Shown in pieces: positions 7,089 to 15,833 of a stretch of DNA of 64,000 nucleotides. The DNA is from TMED27 sp964350695 (lineage in GTDB: Bacteria > Pseudomonadota > Alphaproteobacteria > Micavibrionales > Micavibrionaceae): assembly GCA_964350695.1 (NCBI GenBank), contig CAYGKM010000006.1, positions 73,902-137,901 on the forward strand. Reading direction: 5' to 3'. The notes under the pieces are model-generated. The model made no database searches, was not told the origin of the DNA, and worked only from the letters and a program-made list of their open reading frames with translations. A program made the position numbers and the translations under genes. Every line of letters begins with the position of its first letter. The first letter of the stretch is position 1.

Positions 7089-8921
7089 ATGAGCAACGAA
7101 CCCGATAAACGCGAAGAGTTTAAGCAAGTAACCGCCGCGACGCTGCGCACCATTGCGGGCGATGCGGAGCTTGAGGTGACGTATTCATCCTCCGAAGCCC
7201 CTGTCGGGCGGCTATCACCGACAGGTAAGCCGCGCCTCCCTGCTCCCGACCTTGAAATGAGCGCGGAAAGCACCCGCCTTTTGCGGGGCTGCGCCGATGT
7301 GCAAGGGCTGTACTTCGCCCATCATGACGACAAGCTTCACCACCGCATTTCACCGAATGACATACAGGCCCGCGAAGTGTTTGATGCGCTTGAGCAAGCG
7401 CGCTGCGAGGCTTTAGGCTTCGGGACGATGGCGGGCGTGGGCGCGAACTTAAACGCGGTTTTGGAAGAAAAATGCCGCCGCGCAGGGTTTCCCAATATTG
7501 CGAATACTAGCCAGAGCTCGCTGGGGGAAGCCCTGCACGTTATGGCACGCCTTGCGCTGACGGGCGAAGCGGTGCCGCCTTCAGCGGAGAAGCTGGCCGC
7601 GCTGTGGCAACCTGTTCTTGATGAAGCGGATTGTGATTTTGCCGATATGAAAGTGGCAGTGAAAGACCAAGCGGCCTTTGCGGCACTCTCCAAAGACATC
7701 ATTCGGGCGCTAAACATGCCTGTGGGGGATGAACAAGGCGGCGATAGCGACCTGGATGATAACGCCCGGCAAGACGAGAGCGGCGAAGATACGCAGAGCG
7801 AAGAAGACCAGCAAGAGGACGACGCCGGCGCGGATGATCAGGATTTGGACGAGGATTTAAGCGAGGGCGACGACCAACATCAAGAAGCCGGTATGGACGA
7901 TGTTGATGATTATGATCAAGCGCAAGAAATGGGCAGCGAAGAAGCAGGCAATCCGTTTCAAAATCGCCCTGATGGATATATTCCCGGCCCTGATAATCGC
8001 TACATGGTGTATACCACCGAGTTTGACGAGGAAATCCGCGCGGAAGATTTAGCGGATCTGTCAGAGCTTACGCGGCTTCGCGGGGCATTGGATAAGCAGC
8101 TTGGCAATCAGCAAGCGATCATTACAAAGCTCGCCAACCGTTTGCAACGCAAAGTAATGGCGCAGCAACGCAGGAGCTGGGAGTTCGGCCTTGATGAGGG
8201 GATTCTTGATCCCTCGCGCCTCGCGCGGATCATCGCCAACCCCACTGTGCCGCTGTCTTATAAGGCCGAGAAGGAAACAGATTTCCGCGATACGGTTGTG
8301 ACGCTGCTCATTGATAATTCAGGCTCTATGCGCGGACGCCCGATTGCGCTGGCGGCGATGAGCGCGGATATTATTGCGCGAACCATGGAGCGCTGCGGGG
8401 TGAAATGTGAAATTCTGGGTTTTACGACCCGCGCTTGGAAAGGCGGTAAATCCCGCGATAAATGGATGCAAAACGGCAGGCCGCCGCACCCCGGGAGGCT
8501 CAATGATATTCGCCATATCATCTATAAGGCCGCGGATGCGCCGATGCGCCGCACGCGCAAGAATATGGGCTTGATGCTGAAAGAAGGTATCCTGAAAGAA
8601 AATATTGATGGCGAGGCTTTGGTTTGGGCGCACAACCGCCTTGTCCGGCGCGGGGAAGCACGCAAAATTCTGATGGTGATATCAGACGGCGCGCCGGTAG
8701 ATGATTCTACGCTTTCGGCCAATCCGTCGAATATGCTGGAAGCAGACTTGCGTCATGTGATTGAATGGATAGAAATGCGCAAGGATGTGGAGTTGACGGC
8801 GATCGGTATCGGGCATGATGTGACGCGGTATTACAAAAAGGCGATGACCTTGGCGGACGCGGATGAATTGGCCAAGGCCTTGATTAATCAACTGGAAGAT
8901 CTATTTGATGAAAAGAAGTAG
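7089..8921 (+). CDS. cobT: CobT-type VWA protein (cobaltochelatase subunit)
   Basis: A 610-residue partner of CobS. The N-terminal domain (about 1-215) is family-typical. A long, almost purely acidic Asp/Glu/Gln/Ser linker follows at about 218-285. The C-terminal von Willebrand A domain starts near residue 400, with the MIDAS motif DNSGS at about 407-411, a Thr in LGFTTRAW and Asp in VISDGAPVDD. CobT VWA domains bind Mg2+ and connect the AAA+ ring to the chelatase. It forms an operon with the J-domain gene and cobS, and msrA starts 9 bp later, suggesting readthrough. No catalytic CobN is seen here. Confidence 0.94.
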   Translation: MSNEPDKREEFKQVTAATLRTIAGDAELEVTYSSSEAPVGRLSPTGKPRLPAPDLEMSAESTRLLRGCADVQGLYFAHHDDKLHHRISPNDIQAREVFDALEQARCEALGFGTMAGVGANLNAVLEEKCRRAGFPNIANTSQSSLGEALHVMARLALTGEAVPPSAEKLAALWQPVLDEADCDFADMKVAVKDQAAFAALSKDIIRALNMPVGDEQGGDSDLDDNARQDESGEDTQSEEDQQEDDAGADDQDLDEDLSEGDDQHQEAGMDDVDDYDQAQEMGSEEAGNPFQNRPDGYIPGPDNRYMVYTTEFDEEIRAEDLADLSELTRLRGALDKQLGNQQAIITKLANRLQRKVMAQQRRSWEFGLDEGILDPSRLARIIANPTVPLSYKAEKETDFRDTVVTLLIDNSGSMRGRPIALAAMSADIIARTMERCGVKCEILGFTTRAWKGGKSRDKWMQNGRPPHPGRLNDIRHIIYKAADAPMRRTRKNMGLMLKEGILKENIDGEALVWAHNRLVRRGEARKILMVISDGAPVDDSTLSANPSNMLEADLRHVIEWIEMRKDVELTAIGIGHDVTRYYKKAMTLADADELAKALINQLEDLFDEKK

Positions 8922-8930
8922 GAAAACATC

Positions 8931-9449
8931 ATGAGCAGCAAAACATTGATTTTAGCAGGCGGATGCTTTTGGGGGATGGAAGATCTGTTCCGCACAAAAA
9001 AAGGCGTGATTGCCACGCGCGTAGGATATTGCGGTGGAAAAACCGAGAACCCTACTTACCCCGATGTGAAGACAGGCACGACCGGCCACGCAGAGGCGAT
9101 TGAGATTACGTATGAGTCTTCAGTCAGCAACTTACGTAATTTGCTCGAATTTTTCTTTCAAATGCACGACCCCACCACGAAAAACCGTCAGGGGCACGAT
9201 ATCGGCAGCCAATACCGCTCTGCGATTTTTTATCAGGATGAAGAGCAAAAGCTGACGGCTCATCAGCTGATATCCGAAATTGACGATGAAGGGTTTTTGC
9301 CCGGCAAAATCGTGACGGAAATCGTCCCTGCGGAAACCTTTTACGAAGCGGAAGACTATCATCAGGACTATCTGGAGAAGAATCCGGGCGGCTATACCTG
9401 CCATAGCGTTCGCCATCACTGGGCGCTTAGGGACAAAAAGGCGGGATAA
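8931..9449 (+). CDS. msrA: peptide methionine sulfoxide reductase MsrA
   Basis: MsrA reduces the S-epimer of methionine sulfoxide in proteins. The catalytic motif GCFWGMED puts the nucleophilic Cys at position 12, followed by VGYCGG, GHAEAIEITYE and HDPTTKNRQGHDIGSQYRS, all diagnostic. It has 172 residues, the usual length for a cytoplasmic enzyme, with no signal peptide. It follows cobT at 9 bp and is 43 bp ahead of hisS. Identification is secure; resolving thiols near the C-terminus (for example the Cys in GGYTCHSVRH) may recycle the enzyme. Confidence 0.96.
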   Translation: MSSKTLILAGGCFWGMEDLFRTKKGVIATRVGYCGGKTENPTYPDVKTGTTGHAEAIEITYESSVSNLRNLLEFFFQMHDPTTKNRQGHDIGSQYRSAIFYQDEEQKLTAHQLISEIDDEGFLPGKIVTEIVPAETFYEAEDYHQDYLEKNPGGYTCHSVRHHWALRDKKAG

Positions 9450-9492
9450 GAAAGCATCTTGATGTGCGGCCCGTTCTCCGCTACCAAAGCGT

Positions 9493-10908
9493 ATGAGCAA
9501 AGATAAAAAGAAAATCTATAAACCCGGAGCCATTAGCGGCTTTCCCGAGTGGTTGCCCGAAGTGCGGGCGGTTGAACAGCAATGGCTAGATAAAATCCGC
9601 GCTGTGTTTGAAAGCTATGGGTTTTGCAACATTGAAACGCCGAGCGTTGAAGAGCTGGATGTGATTGCCGCCAAGGGCGAGGATGTTGATAAAGAGATTT
9701 ATGTGCTGGAGCGGCTGCAAGCCGATCCCGATGATAAGAAAGAAGCGCGCCTTGCGCTGCATTTTGACCAGACAGTCCCCCTCGCCCGTTATGTGGCGCA
9801 GCATTTCGCCGATCTGACCTTTCCGTTTAAACGATATCAGATGCAAAAAGTCTGGCGCGGTGAGCGCCCGCAGATGGGGCGGATGCGCGAATTTTATCAA
9901 TGCGATATTGATGTGATTAATGTTGATGCCCTGCCGATTCACTTTGACGCGGAAGTCGCGGCGATTTGTTATGAGGCCTTGGCGGCGCTTGATGTGGGCC
10001 GTGTGCAGCTCAGGATTTCCAACCGCAAAATTGTTATGGGCTTCTTAGATAGCTTGAATGTTGTGAACAAAGAACATTTCAAAGACAAATCAAAACCTGA
10101 AACTTTAAAGTTATCCGATGAAACAAAAACTGAAATAATTAGAGACCTCGACAAGCTCGATAAAATCGGAAAAGAAACGCTTCTATCAAGATTAGAGCAG
10201 ACTCTTTTAGTTGCGGGCTGGGGCTTTAATTTTGACACGATCATAAAACCTTTCATTGATTTTGCTGAACGTAAAATAAAGCCAGGTGAAGATATTTTAC
10301 AATTATTCCAAGAAAATAGTGACATAGACTCTAGCAACAAGATTCTTCGCGAAGGTATAGAAGAACTGGAGACAGTTCTAAACAGTCTTTCACACCTCCC
10401 CGAAGACTCCATTATCGGCGATCTTTCGATCGTGCGCGGCCTCGATTATTACACCGGCACGGTTTATGAAACCCAGCTTTTGGATGTACCTGAGTTCACC
10501 GGCTCTGTATGTTCCGGCGGGCGGTATGATGATCTCGCTGGGAATTATATTAACAAGCACTTGCCCGGCGTCGGGATTTCCATTGGGTTTACGCGGCTTT
10601 TTGATGTTATGCGCCAACTTGGGAAGCTGCCTGTAGGCGCGAAGTCCCCTGCGGATGTGCTAGTCGTACTACGATCCGAGGAGCGCCGCGAAGAGGCGGC
10701 GGAGACTGCGCGGATTTTGCGCGAGAATGGCAACAAGGTCGAGCTGTATCATGCGCCGCAGAAAATCGGTAAGCAGATGGGATATGCCGAAAAGAAGGGC
10801 ATTCCGTTTGTATGGTTTCCACCATCTGAGGATGTGCTGGATCACGAAGTCAAAGACATGGCCAAAAAAGAACAAAGCAAGGCCGATCCCAAGGAGTGGA
10901 CACGATGA
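9493..10908 (+). CDS. hisS: histidyl-tRNA synthetase
   Basis: A class II synthetase charging tRNA-His. Motif 1 region and LHFDQTVPLARYV precede motif 2 (VWRGERPQMGRMREFYQ, about 120-136). The histidine-binding loop IVRGLDYYTGTVYE is near 312-325 and motif 3 is GVGISIGFTRLFD. The C-terminal anticodon domain has VVLRSEE and a His/Lys-rich end. At 471 residues it is longer than the usual 420. Residues about 190-300, between motif 2 and the HisA loop, are encoded by visibly AT-richer DNA (about 10070-10400) than the flanks. The stop overlaps the next start (ATGA). Identification is secure; the unusual part is the insertion domain. Confidence 0.94.
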   Translation: MSKDKKKIYKPGAISGFPEWLPEVRAVEQQWLDKIRAVFESYGFCNIETPSVEELDVIAAKGEDVDKEIYVLERLQADPDDKKEARLALHFDQTVPLARYVAQHFADLTFPFKRYQMQKVWRGERPQMGRMREFYQCDIDVINVDALPIHFDAEVAAICYEALAALDVGRVQLRISNRKIVMGFLDSLNVVNKEHFKDKSKPETLKLSDETKTEIIRDLDKLDKIGKETLLSRLEQTLLVAGWGFNFDTIIKPFIDFAERKIKPGEDILQLFQENSDIDSSNKILREGIEELETVLNSLSHLPEDSIIGDLSIVRGLDYYTGTVYETQLLDVPEFTGSVCSGGRYDDLAGNYINKHLPGVGISIGFTRLFDVMRQLGKLPVGAKSPADVLVVLRSEERREEAAETARILRENGNKVELYHAPQKIGKQMGYAEKKGIPFVWFPPSEDVLDHEVKDMAKKEQSKADPKEWTR

Positions 10909-11555
10909 GATTTTTAATGACGGCTTTGGCCATTATGATGTTTGCATCCTATGCACAGGCCGCAGAAACCGAATATTCCCCCGAAATGTGCGAGTTCACA
11001 ATCACCTTTCCTGAAGAGCCATATACATCGCGCCGATGTGACGAAGAAGGCACGGGCAAATGTTATGATCTCGTGAGCTACACCAAGGTTTATGACATGA
11101 ACGCGACGGTGAATTTCCGCGTGATCTGCAACCCCATTGCCGACAGTATTTACGATCAATATGACGAGAGCGTCATGAAAGCGACTTTAAAGGCGATGAC
11201 CAAGCGCAGCGTGGTGGATACGTTCAGCTCCTCTTACCGTGAAGAAGATAATTACAAGCAAGCGGGACTTGTGGGTGAGGGTCTTGCGGGGAAAACATCC
11301 ACCATTTATATCGCGCAGCTTTGGATCGGCCACGAATCCGCGCTTTCTGTTGAGGCGGAATTGATCGGGGAGCAAAACGATTCTGCGGATGTGCTGTTTA
11401 AAGACATCTTGCAGACGGTTTCATTTGTCGGCTCGGATAAAGACAGCGGCGATGAAGAGGAAGAAGACGGCGTTGTGCCCGAAGATGGCGATGCGCAGCA
11501 GGCCGCGCCCGAAGAAGCCGAAGATCAGGCCACAGAAGACGACGCGAGCGAGTGA
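10905..11555 (+). CDS. secreted acidic protein, unknown function
   Basis: A 216-residue protein with a clear Sec signal peptide: MRFLM, hydrophobic core, then cleavage after AQA near residue 20. The mature part has four cysteines in its first third (for example CEFTITF and GKCYDL), suggesting disulfides in the periplasm. A tail of about 45 residues is almost entirely Asp/Glu/Ala/Gln. I start at ATG 10905 (overlapping the hisS stop) because AAGGAG lies eight bases upstream; a GTG at 10896 lies on that binding site. The 3' end overlaps sufE on the other strand by 31 bp. No family recognised. Confidence 0.8.
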   Translation: MRFLMTALAIMMFASYAQAAETEYSPEMCEFTITFPEEPYTSRRCDEEGTGKCYDLVSYTKVYDMNATVNFRVICNPIADSIYDQYDESVMKATLKAMTKRSVVDTFSSSYREEDNYKQAGLVGEGLAGKTSTIYIAQLWIGHESALSVEAELIGEQNDSADVLFKDILQTVSFVGSDKDSGDEEEEDGVVPEDGDAQQAAPEEAEDQATEDDASE

Positions 11556-11938
11556 ATTTTCTCCACCATCGCGTAGAAGCCATTTCTGCGGTTCGGTGAA
11601 AGGTTTTGGTCGAGGCCGATTTTTGCAAAAGCCGCTTTAATATCAATTTTTTCAATATCCGATAGGCTTTGCCCCTGATACGCCCTATCGAGAATGGCAA
11701 TGAGGCCGCGCACGATATGCGCGTCGCTGTCGGCGGTGAAATAAAACTTTCCATCCTTTATTGTGGGTTGCATCCACACGCGTGAGGTGCAGCCGCGCAC
11801 GATGTTGCCTTCTGCTTTCAGGGCTTCGTCCATGCTGGGCAGCGTCCGCCCAAGGTCTATGAGATACCGGTAGCGCTCCTCCCAATCCTCGAACAGGGCA
11901 AAGTTTTCAACAAGGTCTGATAGCGTTTCACGTCTCAT
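11525..11938 (-). CDS. sufE: SufE family cysteine desulfuration protein
   Basis: SufE accepts sulfane sulfur from the cysteine desulfurase SufS for iron-sulfur cluster assembly. The acceptor cysteine is C50 in VRGCTSRVW. The N-terminal block FEDWEERYRYLIDLGR and the downstream FTADSDAHIVRGLIAIL are family-typical. Length 137 is usual. No suf operon accompanies it here, as is common in alphaproteobacteria where sufE stands alone. Its 3' end overlaps that of the acidic secreted protein by 31 bp in a tail-to-tail arrangement. Confidence 0.93.
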   Translation of the reverse strand: MRRETLSDLVENFALFEDWEERYRYLIDLGRTLPSMDEALKAEGNIVRGCTSRVWMQPTIKDGKFYFTADSDAHIVRGLIAILDRAYQGQSLSDIEKIDIKAAFAKIGLDQNLSPNRRNGFYAMVEKIHSLASSSVA

Positions 11939-12057
11939 GAAGGGGTATATAGCATTAATTTATCTGAGAAAAAGTCTAAATTCTTTATATAAGGCTTGCG
12001 CGGGCATACACCGCTTGGCTAGATTAAAAGGGTAATACAGAAAGGACGCTCGTATTC

Positions 12058-13356
12058 ATGAGTAAATCATCCGATAAAACAGACAGCAAAAACACCCTTT
12101 ACTGCTCCTTTTGCGGAAAGAGCCAGCACGAGGTTCGCAAGCTTATTGCGGGGCCGAACGTGTTTATTTGTAATGAGTGTGTTGAGCTATGTATGGATAT
12201 CATCCGCGAGGAAGATAAAACGCAGCTTGTGCGCGAAGGAGACGGCGTCCCTGCCCCTTCAGAGATTAAACAGGTTCTCGATGATTATGTGATCGGTCAG
12301 GATGCCGCGAAGCGTGTGCTGGCTGTGGCTGTACACAACCACTATAAACGTCTTGAGCATGGCGGTACGGGTAGCGGCTCGGATGTTGAGCTTGCGAAGT
12401 CCAACATCATGCTTGCCGGGCCCACGGGTTGTGGTAAGACGCTTTTGGCGCAAACTTTGGCGCGCATTCTGGATGTTCCTTTCACGATGGCGGATGCCAC
12501 CACATTGACCGAAGCCGGTTATGTGGGCGAAGATGTGGAAAATATTGTGCTTAAACTCTTACAGGCCAGTGATTACAACGTCGAACGCGCACAAAAGGGA
12601 ATCGTATATATTGACGAGATCGACAAAATCTCCCGTAAATCCGATAACCCGTCCATTACCCGTGACGTATCAGGCGAAGGTGTGCAGCAAGCGCTTCTAA
12701 AACTTATGGAAGGTACGGTTGCATCCGTGCCCCCACAAGGCGGACGTAAGCATCCACAGCAGGAGTTTCTGCAAGTGGACACAGCGAATATCTTGTTCAT
12801 CTGCGGCGGTGCGTTTGCGGGCCTTGATAAGATTATCGCCCAACGCGGACGCGGCACAACCATTGGATTTGGTGCAGACATCAAAGATTTGGCCGAAGAA
12901 AAAGGCATCGGGGAGCTGTTCAAAGAGCTCGAGCCGGAAGATTTGCTGAAATATGGTTTGATTCCTGAATTCGTGGGTCGTTTGCCGGTTATTGCTACTT
13001 TGGAAGATCTTGATGAAGCGGCGTTGATTACCATTCTGACAGAGCCGAAGAATGCTTTGACCAAGCAATATGCGAAGCTTTTTGAAATCGAAGGTGCAAA
13101 ATTAACGTTCGAGCCCAAGGCCTTAACGGCGATTGCCAAGAAAGCGATTGCGCGCAAAACAGGGGCGCGGGGTCTTCGTTCAATTCTCGAAAATCTTCTG
13201 CTTGATACGATGTTCGAGCTTCCAGATCTGGAAGGCGTTGAAGAAGTCGTGATCAAAGAAGCCACAGTCAATGACGGCAAGAAGCCTGTCTTTGTTTATG
13301 GTGATGATAAATCTGACAGCAAGAAGAAGAAAAAGACTTCTAAAGCCAAGGCCTAA
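12058..13356 (+). CDS. clpX: ATP-dependent Clp protease ATP-binding subunit ClpX
   Basis: ClpX unfolds substrates and feeds them to ClpP. The N-terminal C4 zinc finger is formed by C16/C19 (CSFC) and C38/C41 (CNEC). Walker A is GPTGCGKT near residue 120, followed by the ClpX-specific ADATTLTEAGYVGEDVEN, Walker B IVYIDEIDKI, the pore loop within the GGRKHPQQ region, and ARKTGARGLRSILE (sensor 2). At 432 residues, the Lys-rich tail is normal. AAAGGA lies about 11 bases upstream of ATG. clpP and lon are not adjacent in this window; the next gene is a DHH phosphoesterase on the same strand. Confidence 0.97.
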   Translation: MSKSSDKTDSKNTLYCSFCGKSQHEVRKLIAGPNVFICNECVELCMDIIREEDKTQLVREGDGVPAPSEIKQVLDDYVIGQDAAKRVLAVAVHNHYKRLEHGGTGSGSDVELAKSNIMLAGPTGCGKTLLAQTLARILDVPFTMADATTLTEAGYVGEDVENIVLKLLQASDYNVERAQKGIVYIDEIDKISRKSDNPSITRDVSGEGVQQALLKLMEGTVASVPPQGGRKHPQQEFLQVDTANILFICGGAFAGLDKIIAQRGRGTTIGFGADIKDLAEEKGIGELFKELEPEDLLKYGLIPEFVGRLPVIATLEDLDEAALITILTEPKNALTKQYAKLFEIEGAKLTFEPKALTAIAKKAIARKTGARGLRSILENLLLDTMFELPDLEGVEEVVIKEATVNDGKKPVFVYGDDKSDSKKKKKTSKAKA

Positions 13357-13387
13357 CGCTTTTTATTTTTGAACATCCGGAGAAACC

Positions 13388-14350
13388 ATGTCACAAAATG
13401 CGCAGTTCAAATTTGATACCAACAAAAAATATCGCCTCATCACGCGAAGCGATATGGATGGCCTTGTTTGCGGTGTTTTGCTCAAGGAACTTGATATCAT
13501 CGAAGATGTGACCTTCGCACACCCTAAAGACATGCAAGATGGCTTGATTGATGTTGGCCCGAATGACATCACCACGAACCTTCCTTATGTTGATGGCGTG
13601 TATCTTGCGTTTGACCACCATGCCAGCGAGATTGAACGCGCAGGCAAGCCCAAAGACAACCACATTATTGACGGCAACGCACCTTCTGCTGCGCGGGTGG
13701 TTTATGATTTCTTTGGCGGTGCGGAGAGATTTCCCGATGTCGGCGACGATATGATGGCCGCGGTGGACAAGGCTGATTCTGCGCAGTTCTCGAAAGATGA
13801 AATTCTACACCCCACAAATTGGGTGCTGCTCAGCTTCATTATGGATGCGCGCACAGGTCTTGGGCGTTTCCGTGATTTTAACATTTCGAACTATCAGTTG
13901 ATGATGAAGTTGATTGATCATTGCCGCCAGCATGATTCCATTGAAGACATTTTACAGCTGCCCGATGTGAAAGAACGCATCGATCTTTATTTTGAGCACA
14001 AAGCCAAAGCGCGTGAGCAGATTGAGCGCTGCGCGCAGGTGCATGGCAATCTGGTTGTTCTGGATTTCCGCAAAGAAGAAACCATTTGGGCGGCGAACCG
14101 TTTCATTGTTTATGCGCTCTTCCCGCAGGTGAATATTTCTATTCACGTGCTTTGGGGCAAGAACAAGCAAAACACCGTGTTTGCGATTGGTAAATCTATT
14201 TTGAACCGCACATCGAAAACCGATGTGGGGACGCTCTGCCTGTCTTATGGCGGCGGCGGGCATAACGCAGCGGGGACATGCCAGATTGAAAACCTGAAGG
14301 CCGAAAAAGCGTTGCAGGATATCATTCAGAAAATCACAGCGGATGGCTGA
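13388..14350 (+). CDS. DHH-family phosphoesterase
   Basis: A 320-residue member of the DHH superfamily. Motif I is RSDMDGLVCGV, motif III is the name-giving DHH in AFDHHAS, and motif IV Asp is near AVDKADSAQF. The C-terminal DHHA1 domain ends with GGGGHNAAGTCQI, the substrate-binding Gly/His loop. Relatives include exopolyphosphatases, oligoribonucleases (NrnA) and c-di-AMP hydrolases; the substrate cannot be fixed from sequence. It follows clpX by 31 bp on the same strand and precedes a photolyase. Confidence 0.87.
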   Translation: MSQNAQFKFDTNKKYRLITRSDMDGLVCGVLLKELDIIEDVTFAHPKDMQDGLIDVGPNDITTNLPYVDGVYLAFDHHASEIERAGKPKDNHIIDGNAPSAARVVYDFFGGAERFPDVGDDMMAAVDKADSAQFSKDEILHPTNWVLLSFIMDARTGLGRFRDFNISNYQLMMKLIDHCRQHDSIEDILQLPDVKERIDLYFEHKAKAREQIERCAQVHGNLVVLDFRKEETIWAANRFIVYALFPQVNISIHVLWGKNKQNTVFAIGKSILNRTSKTDVGTLCLSYGGGGHNAAGTCQIENLKAEKALQDIIQKITADG

Positions 14351-14395
14351 TATTTTCTCTTGAACCGATCCATGCGTTTTAACGTATGAAAGACC

Positions 14396-15823
14396 ATGAC
14401 ACAAAAAATCGCCGCTCCTAGAACCGCACTGGTCTGGTTTCGACAGGACTTACGACTTTCCGATAACCCTGCCCTCATTCATGCTTTGAATGAAGGATAT
14501 GCCATCATTCCCGTTTATATTCTGGATGATGAAAACGCAGCCGAGTGGAAGCGCGGAGGCGCATCGCGGTGGTGGCTCCATCAGAGCTTGAGTGCCCTGA
14601 ATGCGGATATGCGGGGTCATATGTTGTTTCGCGCAGGAAAAGCCGAAGATATTTTGCCGCAAATAATCGATGAGACCGGTGCATCGGCGGTGTTCTGGAA
14701 TCGCTGTTATGAACCATGGCGGATCAAGCGCGACGAGATGATTAAAGCGGGCCTTAAGGATAACGGATTTGAAACGCAGAGCTTTAATGCTTCTTTGCTC
14801 TGGGAGCCGTGGACGGTCGCGAAAGATGACGGCACGCCGTATCGGGTGTTTACGCCTTACTACCGCAAAGGATGCCTGAAGAGCCAGCCCCCTGCCCCGC
14901 AGGATCGCCCTGAGCGGATTACATATGCGGACCAAGGCGAGGATAAAGGATCACTCGACGATCTTAAGCTCATGCCCGATATCAAATGGTATGAAGACAT
15001 GGCGGCGCTGTGGCAGCCCGGCGAAAGCGGCGCGCATAAGCGCCTGCAAGATTTTATGGAAGGCGGCTTTAGCGGGTATAAGGATGATCGCAACCGCCCC
15101 GATAGAGACAATGTTTCGCGGCTGTCACCGCATTTGCATAATGGCGAAATTTCTCCGCGCCAAGTCTGGCACATTGCGCATGAATATGGCGCGGCCAATA
15201 GCGTATCTGAAAAAGATATTGACCATTTCGCTTCCGAGTTGGGGTGGCGGGAGTTTTCTTATTATCTGCTTTATCATTTCCCGCAGATGCCATGGGAAAA
15301 CCTGCAAGAAAAATTCAACGATTTTCCTTGGATCGTCCAAGACAGTCAGGACCTTGAGAGATGGCGGCGCGGACAAACCGGCATTCCGATTGTCGATGCG
15401 GGCATGCGCCAGCTTTGGAAGACGGGGTGGATGCATAACCGCGTACGGATGATTGTCGCGTCTTTGCTTGTGAAAAATATGCTGGTTCATTGGCATCGCG
15501 GGGAGGAATGGTTTTGGGATTGCCTTGTGGACGCCGATTTGGCGAGCAATTCCGCAAGCTGGCAATGGGTCGCGGGCAGCGGCGCAGATGCCGCGCCGTA
15601 TTTCCGAATTTTTAACCCCGTAACACAAGGGCAGAAATTTGATCCGGAAGGGGAATATGTTCGGGAATACGTGCCAGAGCTGCGCGGGATGGATAAAAAA
15701 TACATTCACACGCCGTGGGAAGCGCCCGCCCCGCCCGAAGGTTATCCCAAGCCGATTGTCGATTTAAAAGAATCCAGAGAACGCGCATTAGAAGCCTTCC
15801 AAAGCATAAGGAAGTCTGCGTAA
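14396..15823 (+). CDS. phr: deoxyribodipyrimidine photo-lyase (class I)
   Basis: The protein repairs UV-induced pyrimidine dimers with FADH and blue light. The N-terminal antenna domain begins ALVWFRQDLRLSDNPAL. The FAD-binding C-terminal half shows GELGWREF-like LGWREFSYYLLYHFP, IPIVDAGMRQLW, the WMHNRVRMIVAS block, and ASWQWVAGSGADAAPYFRIFNP, which contains the Trp and acidic residues of the electron-transfer and flavin site. Length 475 is usual. A cryptochrome-like role is possible in principle, but the conserved motifs fit a CPD photolyase. The same-strand neighbours are the DHH gene upstream and an LD-carboxypeptidase 10 bp downstream. Confidence 0.94.
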   Translation: MTQKIAAPRTALVWFRQDLRLSDNPALIHALNEGYAIIPVYILDDENAAEWKRGGASRWWLHQSLSALNADMRGHMLFRAGKAEDILPQIIDETGASAVFWNRCYEPWRIKRDEMIKAGLKDNGFETQSFNASLLWEPWTVAKDDGTPYRVFTPYYRKGCLKSQPPAPQDRPERITYADQGEDKGSLDDLKLMPDIKWYEDMAALWQPGESGAHKRLQDFMEGGFSGYKDDRNRPDRDNVSRLSPHLHNGEISPRQVWHIAHEYGAANSVSEKDIDHFASELGWREFSYYLLYHFPQMPWENLQEKFNDFPWIVQDSQDLERWRRGQTGIPIVDAGMRQLWKTGWMHNRVRMIVASLLVKNMLVHWHRGEEWFWDCLVDADLASNSASWQWVAGSGADAAPYFRIFNPVTQGQKFDPEGEYVREYVPELRGMDKKYIHTPWEAPAPPEGYPKPIVDLKESRERALEAFQSIRKSA

Positions 15824-15833
15824 ACTTATATCC

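Noticed and set aside
10896..10904. GTG start for the acidic secreted protein
   Set aside because: The GTG lies on the ribosome binding site AAGGAG; ATG 10905 has correct spacing and starts a good signal peptide.
11999..12030. Promoter for clpX with TTGCGC and TAGATT
   Set aside because: Both hexamers are poor and the spacing is 18; not strong enough to list.
12573..13280. 235-residue open frame antisense to clpX
   Set aside because: No start signal or protein pattern; the sense frame is an unambiguous ClpX.
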